The notes below the pieces were generated by a model. It made no database searches, was not told where the DNA came from, and worked only from the letters and a program-made list of their open reading frames with translations. This document shows, in pieces, positions 1 to 11,300 of a DNA stretch of 64,000 bases (positions within the stretch are counted from its first letter, which is position 1; each line of letters opens with the position of its first letter). The translations under genes and the position numbers were made by a program. Location: the NCBI GenBank assembly GCA_964530825.1, contig CAZHCA010000015.1:1-64000 (forward strand). Direction: 5' to 3'. This DNA is from CAZHCA01 sp964530825 (GTDB taxonomy: Bacteria; Bacteroidota; Bacteroidia; Chitinophagales; Saprospiraceae).

Positions 1-4
1 AGAT

Positions 5-46
5 GAAAAGCGGTCAGTTCCGAAAGGGGCTGGCCGCTTTTTTTTA
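5..46 (+). terminator. Intrinsic terminator of a gene left of the window
   Basis: A stem AAAAGCGGTCAG / CTGGCCGCTTTT (one G-U pair) is followed by a run of T. It must end a plus-strand transcript whose gene lies before position 1. Confidence 0.8.
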
Positions 47-400
47 ATGGGTAGCAGGACAAGGGGGTAATTGCGCATCTGCGATCCGTGGGATGGAGGG
101 AGCGCTGCTTTCGGTCCCCTACTATGCTGGCATTAATAAGGCTTGGCCTGCAAAGTTGTGGCACTTACACTCCCAAATGGCTACATCAAAATGAACGAAA
201 TTTGATTTTAAATTAATTTTTTTTGGCGTGTGAAACTTTGAATAGGATGTTGCTTTCGAACAGTATTAATCACCTAGGCAGGTGCCTTTTTAAGTCTGGT
301 GCCGTCGGCTTAGCCACTCAATTTTTATTTTACCTTAAGTGTACAAGTCTCATTTTTTTCTTACCTTCGATTTTAGAAAGTAAAGTGTTTACTTTAATCT
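47..400. other. Gene-free leader region before the first cohesin gene
   Basis: No convincing gene is seen. The 61-codon frame at 223-408 has no family resemblance and runs into the next gene. The stretch is AT-rich from about 190 and holds a small hairpin (CACCT AGGC AGGTG, then CCTTTTT, near 271-290) that could be an attenuator or short terminator. A weak -7-like TACCTTCG lies at 362-369, about 30 bases before the next start. Confidence 0.4.
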
Positions 401-1228
401 ATGCATAATCCCATGAAGATGAAAAAGGCAGGAAATCTACTCCTACTTATTACCTCCCTTATGGTTGTTCAGTTTGTATCTTTAGCTGGACAGAGCACCG
501 TTTTTTACATAACCGACCAAGCAGTTACCCAGGGTACAGAAACTATTTCGGTACCTGTTAGGTCGTTGGCTTACAACGATTTGGTCAGCACTCAGTTTGC
601 AATTACCTGGGATGACGAGGTGCTGCAGTACCGAGGATTGAGTGACCTAAATACGGATCTAGGGCTTACAGATCAGGATAATTTCAACAAGACGAGTGAT
701 AACATGCTGCGATATATTTGGTTTGATCCCAGCGTAAGTGGAGTTACTTTACCAGATAGCAGTGTTTTGTTCTCCCTTGTTTTTGAGGTAACCGGCGGAG
801 CAGGTTCCTCCTCTGAGATTGCGTTTACCGAAGATGGTGCCGACACTTCGGGCAGCTTTTTTCAAATTGAAGTGGCAAGTTTGACCAACGTAATCCAACC
901 CACTTTTGAATCCGGTATCGTCTCGATTGAGACGGTGACGTCCACAACTTCCATATCTCCTGGATTTCCTATACTTGTACAACAGTGCACACCAAACCCA
1001 TTCCGGGACCATATAACTATTTTCTTTGATTTATGGTCAGCCGACCTAGTCCAGTTTTCTGTACTTGATGCCAACGGCAGGTTGGTACTCGAGCAACAGC
1101 AACATTTTGGCAGTGGCGAACAACGAATTACGCTGGATCGATCTGCTTTTCCGGCGCCCGGTACATACTATTGTCGTTTAACGAAGGCAGGACATACCGT
1201 CGTGCAAAAGATCATCCATTTGAGGTAG
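401..1228 (+). CDS. Cohesin-type secreted protein with type A T9SS sorting domain
   Basis: A 275-residue exported protein. A signal peptide covers about residues 5-31 (hydrophobic LLLLITSLMVVQFVSLAG). One cohesin-like beta-sandwich follows (about 31-175), with the family hallmarks FAITWDDEVLQYRGL and a later VLFSLVFEV strand. The last ~80 residues are a Por-secretion type A sorting domain: TPNPF near residue 197, a G-x-Y-x-x-x-L strand, and a basic end (VQKIIHLR). Proteins of this kind are carried across the outer membrane by T9SS and anchored or released. Met5 is an equally good start. The next gene, 35 bases downstream, carries four related cohesin modules, so the pair are probably co-transcribed paralogues. 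Ligand unknown; a dockerin partner is possible because dockerin-like modules occur 10-14 kb downstream. Confidence 0.85.
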   Translation: MHNPMKMKKAGNLLLLITSLMVVQFVSLAGQSTVFYITDQAVTQGTETISVPVRSLAYNDLVSTQFAITWDDEVLQYRGLSDLNTDLGLTDQDNFNKTSDNMLRYIWFDPSVSGVTLPDSSVLFSLVFEVTGGAGSSSEIAFTEDGADTSGSFFQIEVASLTNVIQPTFESGIVSIETVTSTTSISPGFPILVQQCTPNPFRDHITIFFDLWSADLVQFSVLDANGRLVLEQQQHFGSGEQRITLDRSAFPAPGTYYCRLTKAGHTVVQKIIHLR

Positions 1229-1263
1229 AACATTATTCTTAAACATCCCAAATTCCGAGCATA

Positions 1264-4200
1264 ATGAATAAGTTGATAACTGGCCTGGTAACAGGGTTGG
1301 TGTTTTGTAATATACTGGGTTTTGCTCAACAGCCTGTTCTGTCGATTACACCTGGCGATAATCAAGTCGAGGCGGGAGAAGAATTCACTGTAGATGTCAA
1401 TGCAGTTAGTGGATTCTCAGACATCCTAAGCATGCAGTTTCCCGTAACCTGGGATAATAGCGTCATTGAATTCGTGGCCTTTTCTAATGTAAACGGCACC
1501 GACGTACCCGGTCTGAACGATCAATCTTTCGGCGCCAATCCGGGCAATCTTTCTTTTCTGTGGTTTGATAATTCCCTAAGCGGGGTGAACATTCCCAACA
1601 ATACCCGACTATTCAGTATAACTTTTCGGGCGGTCGCTGACGGAACGACGAACGTAGCGATTGACCCTAGCGCACCTCCTGGAGTCGAAATTGTCAACAC
1701 GGCTGAGCAAACACTATCCTTTGATGCACAGAACGCCACTGTAACAATTGGTGACGGTCAGGGTGGTGGGGACCCAGGCGAGGGCGATGGTGTGATCGAT
1801 TTTGTACTGACAGGCAACGTGGTCAATATTGGCGATGATTTTTGTGTTTCCGTCACCGTTGATGATTTTGAAGACATTGTTGGTGCCCAATTCAGTATTA
1901 ATTACGATCCGGATCTGATCAATTTCACCGGAATTCAAAATATCAATCTGGACGGCTTGTTGATTACTGATTTTGGATCTCCCACCAGTACACCTCCATC
2001 CCAGGAAGGCATCGTTACAATGACCTGGACTTCTCCAGGCATCTTGCCCGTATCGGTTGAAGATGGTACAGCTCTTTTCGACATTTGTTTTACAGCTGTT
2101 AGTAATGGTTCGGGAACAGTGGCGCTTACAGGCACGCCAACTTCTATTGAGGTGATCAATGCTTCAGAACAAGTTGTGAATACCAGCTCCACACCCGGTG
2201 ATATTACCGTGCAGGGAAGCGGCGGTGGAGGCAGCGAAGAATTTACCTTGCGCTTCGACGATAGAACCATCAATGCCGGAGATGATTTTTGTATCCAACT
2301 GCTAGCGGATAATTTTGAAAACATCGTAGGAATGCAGTTTAGCATAAACTACGACCCTACCCGGTTACAATTCAACAACGTACAAAATTTCAATATCCCG
2401 GCTCTTAATGAAGGCGCTTTTGGCAATCCCAGTGATGGGGCTGTGACGGTTGTCTGGACCGAACCCGGATTGAACCCCGTGACGCTTCCCAATGGCTCGG
2501 TAATGTTTGAGCTTTGTTTCACAGCCACCGGGACCGGTACCTCGTTTATCGAGGTAACCAACAACCCCACGAGTGTGGAGTTTACCAATGCCGATGAAAT
2601 GGTATTAACGCCTCAGCTTCAATCCGGGACTATAAGCATTCAGGGTTCGGGGAACGGGCTGAATGGAATGGGTTTTGGGATTTCCGATGAAGCAGCCAAC
2701 AGCGACGATGAGGTATGTGTGGATGTGTTTGTGAACGATTTTGATGAGATTGTCGGTGCACAGTTTTCCATCAACTATAACGAAAGTCAGCTAGAGTTCC
2801 TCAATGTCTCCGGAATAAATTTGGCGGGCCTAAGTGAGCAGAATTTTGGTCAGCCTAGCCCGGGTACGATTACGATGCAATGGTTAGACCCGGCCGCCCA
2901 AGGTATAACCGTTGCTGACAATACGGTGATTTTCCAACTGTGTTTCCGAACTATTGCTCCAAACGGAACCAATGTGCCCATCAGCTTTAGCGGGATACCT
3001 ACCTCCATAGAGGTAATTCAGGCGCCACAAAACATCATTGATCCGGACTTGCGTAACGGTTCTATTTCCATCGAACGGGTATCCAGTATAAGTATCACAT
3101 CCTCTACCATTACGAATGTTGCTTGTACCGGTGAGTCAACCGGAGCCATCGACATCGCTGTGGAAGGGGGCTCTGGAAACTACACTTATCAATGGAACTA
3201 CCAGGGTCAGACGACAGAGGATCTAGCCAGCATTCCGGCCGGTTCCTATACAGTCACCATTACGGATCCGGAGACGAATAGCGAATTAGTAGAGACTTTT
3301 GTAGTAAGCGAACCCGGTAGCGCTATCACAATAAGTGATCAACAGATAACGAATGCAGCTTGCTTCGGAGAATCAACCGGTGCCATCGCCCTTACAGTAA
3401 ACGGGGGAACAGGCAACCTTACTTTTAACTGGGGCAGTGGGCTTCCGCAAACAGAAGATTTGGACAACCTTCCATCCGGGATTTACAATGTGACCATAAC
3501 AGATGATAATAATTGTACATTCGAATCTGATCCCTTCGTTATCAATCAGCCTGCCTCGGGTTTATCAGCCAGTGGGAACGTCACTAATACGCTATGCGCC
3601 GGCCAAACGACCGGTGCCATTGCCGTGACGGTCAACGGTGGAACGGCTCCTTATCAATACGATTGGCAAGAACCGCTTCCCGATGGAACACCCAACCAGA
3701 ATAGTCTGGATATGGGAGAATATTTTCTTACCATAACGGACAATAATGGCTGTACCTTAGCAACCTCGTTTAACGTCGGCCAGGATGAAGGGGTAAGCAT
3801 TACTTCAATTGAGCTAACTCCGATCGACGGTGGAGACGACGGAGCAATAGACCTGGAAGTGTCTGGGGGGACAGGTAATTATACCTATGCCTGGACGGGT
3901 CCGAACGGTTTTACCGCTGACCAGCAGGATCTCAATGCATTAGACCAGCCCGGTGAATACTGCGTAACGGTTTCGGATCAAGCTGGTTGTATCGCGCAGT
4001 CCTGCGTGCAGGTGTCTTTGCGCATGGAATTTGGGCAGGTAAATACCACACCGTCCTGTTTTGGAGAGGCTACAGGCTCCATTGTTCCTAACATTTCCGG
4101 AGGGGTGCAGCCTTACATCTACAACTGGAGTAATGGCAGCAGCTCGCCAAGTCTGCAGAATGTTCCGGCCGGTAACTATTCCCTGACGGTAACAGATGAT

Positions 4201-6189
4201 ACCGGGAATAATATTTCCGGAAACTTTAATCTGGGTTCTTACGATGAGATAGTAGTGAACGCTCAGGTCACGCCGGTAACGGGAGACCCCGGGAATACCA
4301 ATGGTGCAATCAGCCACAATGTAGTTGGTGGCAATGAAAACTTTACATTCAACTGGAATAGTGGTGCAACGACACCTGCTCTAGATAATCTCGGGGAAGG
4401 AACGTATTGCGTAACCATTACGGCCTCAACGGGATGTACCTACGATTCTTGTTACACCATTGAATTTACATCTATTCCGTTAGGTTTCGAGGCTATTCCG
4501 ACCTCCGTTACTTGTCCTGGCGATACCGATGGTGCCCTTCGTTTGGAGGTAGCAGGCGGGTCGGCCCCTTATACTGTGACGATCGGCAACGGCATGCCTC
4601 AGCAATTACAGAATGGTATTTTAGAACTCAGTGATTTGCCTGGAGGTGAAATCAGCTTTATAATAACTGATGCCTCCGGTGCCAGCATCCCAGGCACGGT
4701 AGAAATCCCGGAACCTGACCCGCTGGCCTTAGATACCGTAATCGTGGTGCACGATACGGAGGCCCCCGGCTGCCAAGGTAGTATTTCCCTGAGTGTAAGC
4801 GGGGGTAGTGGCAGCTACAGCGTTCGTTGGAACTCGCCGAATTCCGGATTTGAGATTATCAACCTTTGCGAAGGTAATTTTATCCCAACCGTAGGCGACT
4901 CCGAAGGCTGTGAAGCAGTTTTCCCGCCCATCCGGGTCACCGAATTTGGATTCGGCGCCGATGTCACGAATACTTCCTGCCCGGCCGATATCAATGGCGC
5001 TATTGACTTACAAATCAATGGGGGAACCCGACCATTTACTTACGAATGGCGTAACGAACAAGGTGAAATCATCAGTACTGACTCCGTCTTAACCAACGTG
5101 CCGACTGGCGATTATGAGGTAACCGTTTTTGAGCAATCCGGAAACGAAATCACCAAATCTTTCAGTGTAGGTTCGAACTCTCAGCTTTCCGCTCGAATTG
5201 AAATTCTTAGTGATTTCAATGGATTTGGGGTCAGCTGCGCTGAAGCCAGCGATGGTATTGTGGAAGCCACCGCCATAAATGGGGGTGGCAATTATCTGTA
5301 CGAATGGGAAACGGCCGATGGCACGCTCGTGAGCACCATGTCCCGCCTTGAGGGAGCAGCAGCCGGAGATTATATCCTCACGGTTATCGATCAGGAGGCA
5401 GGATGTACATTTGAAATGGAGGTAGTCATAGATGCTCCCCCGGCAATCGAGATCACTGGGGCAGTAACTGATATTGCGTGTTTTGGTCAAAGTAATGGTC
5501 AGGTTGCGGTGAATGCCATTGGCGGAGTAAGTAATACTTTTATCTACAGCTGGAATAACGGATCGACCGGGCGTTTTCTAGCTAACCTGCCAGCGGGCGA
5601 GTACACAGTTACGGCTACCGATAACAATGGCTGTGAGGGTATAAATACCTTCCCCGTTATCGCTCCGGAGCCCATCACTGTACGGGTGGAAACCGAGCCC
5701 GCCACCGATATCTGTAACGGTAGCGCCACGGCCGTAGTGACTGGAGGTACCCCGCCATATAGCTTCAACTGGAATGTTCAATCGGCTCCTGATGCGGCGC
5801 AGATTTCTGACCTGTGCCCAGGCGATTACGCTGTAATGGTTACTGATAGCCGTGGATGTAATAGCAATTCAGGACTGGTGAGCGGAACGGTATTAGACCG
5901 CCGATTCCCTTGCATGGAAGTACGCAGTGTTATCACCCCTAACGGAGACGGACTGAACGAAGAATTTTTAATTAATTGCATCGAAGAATTTGCCGACAAC
6001 CGGCTGGAAATATATAACCGGTGGGGCCAGCTGGTATTCGCAATGGATAATTACGATAACAACTGGCGGGGAACAACGGAAAACGGCGAAGATCTGCCCG
6101 AGGGACCTTATTATTACGTACTTCAATACCGCGATATGGAAGGAAATACACAAGAACAAAAAGGATCTATTACGCTACTTAAGGAATAG
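1264..6189 (+). CDS. Giant SprB-like surface protein: four cohesin modules, SprB repeats, type B T9SS signal
   Basis: A 1641-residue exported protein. After a signal peptide (about 1-21, ending GFAQQ) come four cohesin-type modules at roughly 25-165, 176-315, 327-460 and 468-600; three share the near-identical strand GAQFSINY or GMQFSINY. From about 608 to 1530 there are about a dozen SprB-type repeats of ~75 residues, recognised by CxGExTGAI then GGxGxYxYxW. The C-terminal ~90 residues are a type B (gliding-motility-associated) sorting domain: VITPNGDGLNEEF, IYNRWGQLVF, then GPYYYVLQYRD and a final GSITLLKE. In gliding Bacteroidota such proteins are adhesins moved along the surface. The downstream PorP/SprF gene fits, since type B cargo usually needs a dedicated SprF-type partner. 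Combining several cohesin modules with SprB repeats is uncommon. Domain calls are confident; a gliding role is inference. Confidence 0.9.
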   Translation: MNKLITGLVTGLVFCNILGFAQQPVLSITPGDNQVEAGEEFTVDVNAVSGFSDILSMQFPVTWDNSVIEFVAFSNVNGTDVPGLNDQSFGANPGNLSFLWFDNSLSGVNIPNNTRLFSITFRAVADGTTNVAIDPSAPPGVEIVNTAEQTLSFDAQNATVTIGDGQGGGDPGEGDGVIDFVLTGNVVNIGDDFCVSVTVDDFEDIVGAQFSINYDPDLINFTGIQNINLDGLLITDFGSPTSTPPSQEGIVTMTWTSPGILPVSVEDGTALFDICFTAVSNGSGTVALTGTPTSIEVINASEQVVNTSSTPGDITVQGSGGGGSEEFTLRFDDRTINAGDDFCIQLLADNFENIVGMQFSINYDPTRLQFNNVQNFNIPALNEGAFGNPSDGAVTVVWTEPGLNPVTLPNGSVMFELCFTATGTGTSFIEVTNNPTSVEFTNADEMVLTPQLQSGTISIQGSGNGLNGMGFGISDEAANSDDEVCVDVFVNDFDEIVGAQFSINYNESQLEFLNVSGINLAGLSEQNFGQPSPGTITMQWLDPAAQGITVADNTVIFQLCFRTIAPNGTNVPISFSGIPTSIEVIQAPQNIIDPDLRNGSISIERVSSISITSSTITNVACTGESTGAIDIAVEGGSGNYTYQWNYQGQTTEDLASIPAGSYTVTITDPETNSELVETFVVSEPGSAITISDQQITNAACFGESTGAIALTVNGGTGNLTFNWGSGLPQTEDLDNLPSGIYNVTITDDNNCTFESDPFVINQPASGLSASGNVTNTLCAGQTTGAIAVTVNGGTAPYQYDWQEPLPDGTPNQNSLDMGEYFLTITDNNGCTLATSFNVGQDEGVSITSIELTPIDGGDDGAIDLEVSGGTGNYTYAWTGPNGFTADQQDLNALDQPGEYCVTVSDQAGCIAQSCVQVSLRMEFGQVNTTPSCFGEATGSIVPNISGGVQPYIYNWSNGSSSPSLQNVPAGNYSLTVTDDTGNNISGNFNLGSYDEIVVNAQVTPVTGDPGNTNGAISHNVVGGNENFTFNWNSGATTPALDNLGEGTYCVTITASTGCTYDSCYTIEFTSIPLGFEAIPTSVTCPGDTDGALRLEVAGGSAPYTVTIGNGMPQQLQNGILELSDLPGGEISFIITDASGASIPGTVEIPEPDPLALDTVIVVHDTEAPGCQGSISLSVSGGSGSYSVRWNSPNSGFEIINLCEGNFIPTVGDSEGCEAVFPPIRVTEFGFGADVTNTSCPADINGAIDLQINGGTRPFTYEWRNEQGEIISTDSVLTNVPTGDYEVTVFEQSGNEITKSFSVGSNSQLSARIEILSDFNGFGVSCAEASDGIVEATAINGGGNYLYEWETADGTLVSTMSRLEGAAAGDYILTVIDQEAGCTFEMEVVIDAPPAIEITGAVTDIACFGQSNGQVAVNAIGGVSNTFIYSWNNGSTGRFLANLPAGEYTVTATDNNGCEGINTFPVIAPEPITVRVETEPATDICNGSATAVVTGGTPPYSFNWNVQSAPDAAQISDLCPGDYAVMVTDSRGCNSNSGLVSGTVLDRRFPCMEVRSVITPNGDGLNEEFLINCIEEFADNRLEIYNRWGQLVFAMDNYDNNWRGTTENGEDLPEGPYYYVLQYRDMEGNTQEQKGSITLLKE

Positions 6190-6268
6190 GAACGCCGAGA
6201 CGAGAGCCCCGCAGGTGGTGGGGTCAGATTTATTTTTTAATTCCATGAACGCCAAACACCGATTAAGT

Positions 6269-7201
6269 ATGAAATCTTTATTTACCCTGCTGGGATTTCT
6301 TTTCCTGCTGAGCGTAGCCAATGCCCAGGATGAAGCGATCTTCACCCACTACTATTTGTCGCCGATTTTGGTCAACCCCTCCTACGCAGGGTTTGAAGAA
6401 AATCATCAGATCCAATTCAATGCCCGCGCACAGTGGTCTTCTTTCCCGGATGCCCCCAAAACTCTGGGGGTACAATACCACGGTCCGATTGGTAAAACCT
6501 TTGGTCTTGGAGTTGGGGTGATCACCGAATCTGCAGGAAAAATGACCCGCTTACGGGCCCGCCTCAATTACGCTTTTCGATTTACCATCCAGAAGGATAT
6601 CAAATTCGCAACCGGCTTTTCTACCGAATTCCAACAGATGAGCGTGGGCAATGCTGTGACCGGTGAAAATTTCTACCAGCCAGGCGATGACGTGGTTGAG
6701 GGTTTTATCGATGGCCGCCGGGTGCTCGATGCCTCCTTCGGATTATACGGGATGTTCCGGGACCGGACCTGGGCCGGAATCTCATTCACTAACCTGGTCC
6801 GTGCCAGGCTCGACGACATTGTTACCGAAGACGATGAAGCCGGATTTCTTGACTACTATGTTATTATGGCCGGCCACCGGTTTGATTTTGCAGATGGGTT
6901 GTTCCACCTGGAGCCCTCGGTTATGCTACGGGAAATACGCGATTCCCCCTTTCAAGCGGATTTCAATTTGAAAGGTGGGTTCTTATACGACCAGACCAAT
7001 GCCATCATCGCCGGACTTTCCTACCGCTCCCTGGGTGCCTTTGGTGTATTGGTTGGCGCTGAGATTAACACCTTCCGTCTCTACTACGGATATGACTTTT
7101 CCACTCAGGATTTTTCTAATTATGCCGGAGGCGCACACGAGGTCACAATAGGCTTTGGTTTCCAAAACAATAAAAACAGAAAGCCCATCCCCATTCAATA
7201 G
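6269..7201 (+). CDS. PorP/SprF-family type IX secretion outer-membrane protein
   Basis: A 310-residue outer-membrane protein with a clean signal peptide (MKSLFTLLGFLFLLSVANAQ) followed by the family signature DEAIFTHYYLSPILVNPSYA. The rest is alternating amphipathic strands, for example GLGVGVITESAGKMTRLRA and LRLYYGYDFSTQDFSNYAGG, ending in the usual HEVTIGFGF strand. PorP/SprF proteins work with T9SS to export or anchor type B cargo at the cell surface. It lies 79 bases after the SprB-like gene, the standard cargo/partner arrangement. An in-frame ATG at 6245 would add eight residues (MNAKHRLS) before the signal peptide; the frame stays open further upstream, overlapping the end of the previous gene, but that part is not PorP-like. 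A strong terminator follows. Confidence 0.88.
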   Translation: MKSLFTLLGFLFLLSVANAQDEAIFTHYYLSPILVNPSYAGFEENHQIQFNARAQWSSFPDAPKTLGVQYHGPIGKTFGLGVGVITESAGKMTRLRARLNYAFRFTIQKDIKFATGFSTEFQQMSVGNAVTGENFYQPGDDVVEGFIDGRRVLDASFGLYGMFRDRTWAGISFTNLVRARLDDIVTEDDEAGFLDYYVIMAGHRFDFADGLFHLEPSVMLREIRDSPFQADFNLKGGFLYDQTNAIIAGLSYRSLGAFGVLVGAEINTFRLYYGYDFSTQDFSNYAGGAHEVTIGFGFQNNKNRKPIPIQ

Positions 7202-7223
7202 GCAGGAACGCCATAAGGGGGGC

Positions 7224-7257
7224 AAAGGTGTAGGGAGGTTTCCTTACACCTTTTTTT
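7224..7257 (+). terminator. Intrinsic terminator after the PorP/SprF gene
   Basis: The stem AAAGGTGTAGGGA / TCCTTACACCTTT has one mismatch and is followed by seven T. It closes the transcript of the cohesin, SprB-like and PorP genes. Confidence 0.8.
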
Positions 7258-8348
7258 ATATCCAAGCTACAGCTTTGGATTTTGGCACGGTAATTGGCTT
7301 TCACAGAGTGTAGTAATTCTGCGCTGGAATATTCCAACCCAAACGCTGAATCCTACGGTTTTGACCACGATGTAGTGCACCAGATGTTGTGGCAGATGAT
7401 CCGTGGTGCATTCCTTCGGGAATCGCGTGAGGTGAAATTTGGTGTAGTTTATGTATAGCCTGCGAGTCCGGTCCTTTTTTTGAGCTTTGGACGGAAAAGG
7501 GCTGTCTTGAAGACTTAAAGAAGGAACCTTGTTCATTCAGGCACCGGAACGATAAAAACAGGTGCGCTGTATGCCTTTGATTCAATGAGGCTCTACCAAA
7601 GACTTTTGAGATAGCCCCAGCAGGTTTTATTGGCTATACCCGTCGAAATACCCAATTAAGGGTATTGCCACCACCTGTAAATCCACCTAATTTTACGAAC
7701 TTGTGAGAGGCTATCCATCCAAAAAAGAGGCAATGCAGCTGGAAAAGATGCCAGCTCTCTGTAACCTCCTTTTTACTACTCCGTATCATTGAGGGTAAAA
7801 GGTAATAATTTAAAGGCGATTGGATTGTATGTTTTAACAAAAGCCGTTTTACGTAAGAAATACTTAAATCGGTTTTTGGGATGGCCTCTCTCCGGAATTT
7901 CGGTGAGGGGCTTTTTATTTTCCCACCGACATGAATCCAACTCAGGATAGCGCGGTACACCTTCCTATCTGTTATTCTTTTTTTATCCTGCTTTCAATCC
8001 TTCCTTTTCCAGAAAAGTAACGCTGTTTTGCCCAGTTAAAATATCGGTAGCTGGGCTACCGCAAAGCAGCCCAAATTTCTTACTGATCCCTTTTTGCAAT
8101 TTGGCATGGTTTTAGTTTACAGGTAGATAGAATCTTATATCTGATTAAAAATTTTAATGGATTCATGTGCCTCTCGAATGAGCGGTGATCCATGATCCTT
8201 TTCCGACGCAGTTTTCTTCTTCCAAGGCTTACTCTTAACGTCCGGTCTGATGCGCAATAAGTGCAGCGCTGACCCACAGTTACTGCAATTGCCCGGCGCG
8301 GGTATTGTAGCAACTTCAGATCTGTAAAAGCTTCAAAATTGATAAATT
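7258..8348. other. 1.1 kb gene-poor region, possible decayed mobile element
   Basis: None of the short frames here (up to 108 codons on the minus strand, 7634-7960) resembles a known family or has a plausible composition, and several overlap one another. A 15-base sequence at 7604-7618, read on the minus strand as GGGGCTATCTCAAAA, matches the terminal repeat of the MITE-like element at 31906-32097 at 12 of 15 positions, so an old insertion may have decayed here. A hairpin with a T-rich tail (GGCCTCTC ... GAGGGGC, then TTTTTATTTT) is seen near 7883-7920. Nothing else is recognised. Confidence 0.4.
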
Positions 8349-11300
8349 ATGCAAAACACCATTCAACAACAATTGGCGTTTTGGAGGAGCCTTTTCAACT
8401 ACACCAGATTAAGAGCTACTCCACTCCTCGTTCCCTTGCTCCGGCGGGTTGAGCGTGGAGCACCCGCTCCCAGGTGGGTGTTATTTTTTCTTCTTTTTTT
8501 CTGTGCAACTTTCCTGCGGGGGCAAACTTGCCAACTGGTTTGCAGGTCACCGGAGAGTACGAGCCCCATTGAAATTGCGATTGATCAGACCTGTCGGGCT
8601 AGAATCGTTCCCCAAGTTGTATTACAAGATCCCGAGGCTTGCACTGAGGACAAGACTTTCATCATCACCTACGATGGGCAGGTAATTGCCGAGGGCGTGA
8701 ACGAAGTCTTTTTCGATGCAATGGATTTACTTGGGCAGACAGTACGCATTACCACCCGGGTAGGTCCGCAAGAAGCATCGAACTTCTGTAATTCTTTTGC
8801 TCGGATTGTCGACAATCTACCGCCCAGTCTAATCTGCTCTGATACCTCGGTCATTTGTATCGAGGATACGAGCGCGGCCAACTTAGGTTTTCCCGCTCTT
8901 GAGGACAATTGTGCCGAACTGGTACTACTGGATTACGAAGACGAAGTGACGGCCACAGATTGTGGTCCCGATACATTGTTGACCGTTAACCGTCAATGGA
9001 TGGCAGAAGATAATTCGGGGAACGTAACCACCTGCACCCAGCAAATTTATGTATTACGCACTCCGTTGGCCAGCATCGATTTTCCAGCAGACACCTCACT
9101 TGAATGTAGTGCTCCAGATGCGGACCCTTCCGTTACGGGTCGACCTATGCTGGCAGATAGCGCAATCCGCAGTGGTGGGCTGTGTGATTTCATCATTTCA
9201 TTCTCCGACGATACCACTTTGCTCTGCGGAGATATCGAACGTCAGATCGAACGCACCTGGAGAGTAGTCGAGCAATGTACCGGTAATGCAACCACTGATC
9301 TACAGCGCATCATTATCCAAGATGATACGCCGCCTCAGATCGCCTGCCCTACTGATCTGGTCGTCTCTACTGCCTCGGGAGAGTGCTTCGGGCAATTCGT
9401 TTTACCAGAAGCGGAGGTTACCGATAATTGCGATCAGAATCCGACCTACTTGGTTCAGACCTCTTTCAATCGCAGTGGCTTGGGACCACACACCTACGTG
9501 CCGCTAGGGAACCACACGGCTACCTACACACCCATCGATAGGTGTGGAAATTTAGGCACGCCCTGTACCATCAACATTACAGTAGAAGATAATGAAGAGC
9601 CGGCCGCCATCTGCGATGAATTTACGGCCGTCGCACTGCCGTCCACCGGCAGCGCTATGGTGGCTGCTGAAACCTTTAACAGTGGCAGCTACGATAATTG
9701 CGAGCCGCTCCTGCACTACAAAGCGCGCCGCATGCAGCCGGAATCGTGCGATGGATTGAACGGGGATGACAGTGATGCGAGTGGTTACCAGGAGTGGTTC
9801 GACGATCAGGTTTTTTTCTGCTGCGAAGATGTGGGCGATACTGTACAGGTCATTATGCGCGTATATACCACTCACCCCGGGTTTGGTGCCGTAGATCCGG
9901 AGCGGGAAATGCCGGGCGGCGATCTATTCGGGCAGTACAACGACTGTATGGTTCAGGTAAGGGTTCAGGATAAAATTGCTCCGCGGTTGGTTTGTCCCCC
10001 CGACAAGGTAGTTCGTTGTAATGATCCTTCCTTCCAAATTGATGACATGGGCAGCCCTTCCGTTATCGAAAGGTGTGGGTTCAGCTTAGACTCCACTACG
10101 GTGGAATCCTATGAAGAGTGTGGCACGGGAACCATTACCCGGACCTTCACTGCCACGGACTTATTTGAAAACACCTCGACGTGTACTCAGGAGATCACCT
10201 TGATCAATGACTTTGAACTGAAAGAGGAATTGATCGATTGGCCGGAAAATTACACTATCGAAGAATGCGGTGCTTCACTTCATCCCGACAGTTTACCGGC
10301 TTCTTTTGCCAAACCGATTGTTCAAGATACGGGCTGCTCGGTCATTTCGATCAATTACGAAGATCAACAGTTTGATGCTGCATATCCCGCTTGTTTTAAG
10401 ATCCTGCGCAAATGGCAGGTCATGGACTGGTGTGTATACGACCCTAATGATCCTGACCCGGAGGGTATATTTGAGTTCAATCAAATCCTAAAAGTTACGG
10501 ATAGTGAGGCGCCTGTATTGACTTGCCCCGGCGATATTGCGGTTCCGGTAACCAATAGTTGTACGGAAGCTTACGTCGATGTACCGACTATTGAGGCGTT
10601 CGATTGCAGTCCGAAGGTGCGGATTACGAATAACTCACCCTATGCAGATAGCGCAGGACCAGATGCTAGCGGAACCTATCCGATCGGAGTGCACGAAGTG
10701 GTGTACACCGCAACCGATCATTGCGGCAATGTCGAAAGGTGTAACCTAACCATTACGGTGACTGACCAAAAACCCCCTTCGGCGGTCTGCCTCACCGGTC
10801 TCTCCGTCAACCTCACCCATGTAAATGGCAACGTACAGGCTGTAGTAACGGCTGATATGCTCGATAAAGGTAGTTCTGATCCTTGTGACCTAGGCGAGGA
10901 GGTGATATTGGGTCTACGACAGCAGGTCGAGGAAGATCCGGTGTCGCCCCCCGAATCCGATACTGTGGTTTTCACCTGCGAGGATATAGGCACCCAATTT
11001 GTCGAGCTTTGGGTAACGGATCGGACCGGCAATAGCGATTACTGCCTTACGTACATATCGGTACAGGATAATCAGGAGGCCTGTTCGCCCGGAGAAGGTG
11101 GTGGCGATCCTTCGTCGGGGAACGACGAGGGTGAGGAAGACCCCCGATCCGGCATGATTGCTGGCGATGTACTAACCACAAGTGGCTTTGAGGTTGAAGA
11201 TGTCGTAGTCCAAATTCGCGAAGATGCACCTATGATGGCTTATACTGGTCTGGATGGCTACTTCGAAATTCCGGAAGTCGCCTTCGGCAAAGACTACACA

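Noticed and set aside
223..408. A 61-codon frame before the first cohesin gene
   Set aside because: Overlaps the next gene start, lies in AT-rich leader DNA and resembles nothing.
3940..4317. A 125-codon minus-strand frame inside the SprB-like gene
   Set aside because: A shadow of the repetitive SprB coding sequence; similar minus-strand frames recur in other repeats.
7634..7960. A 108-codon minus-strand frame in the gene-poor region
   Set aside because: No signal peptide, domain or plausible composition; crosses a terminator-like hairpin.
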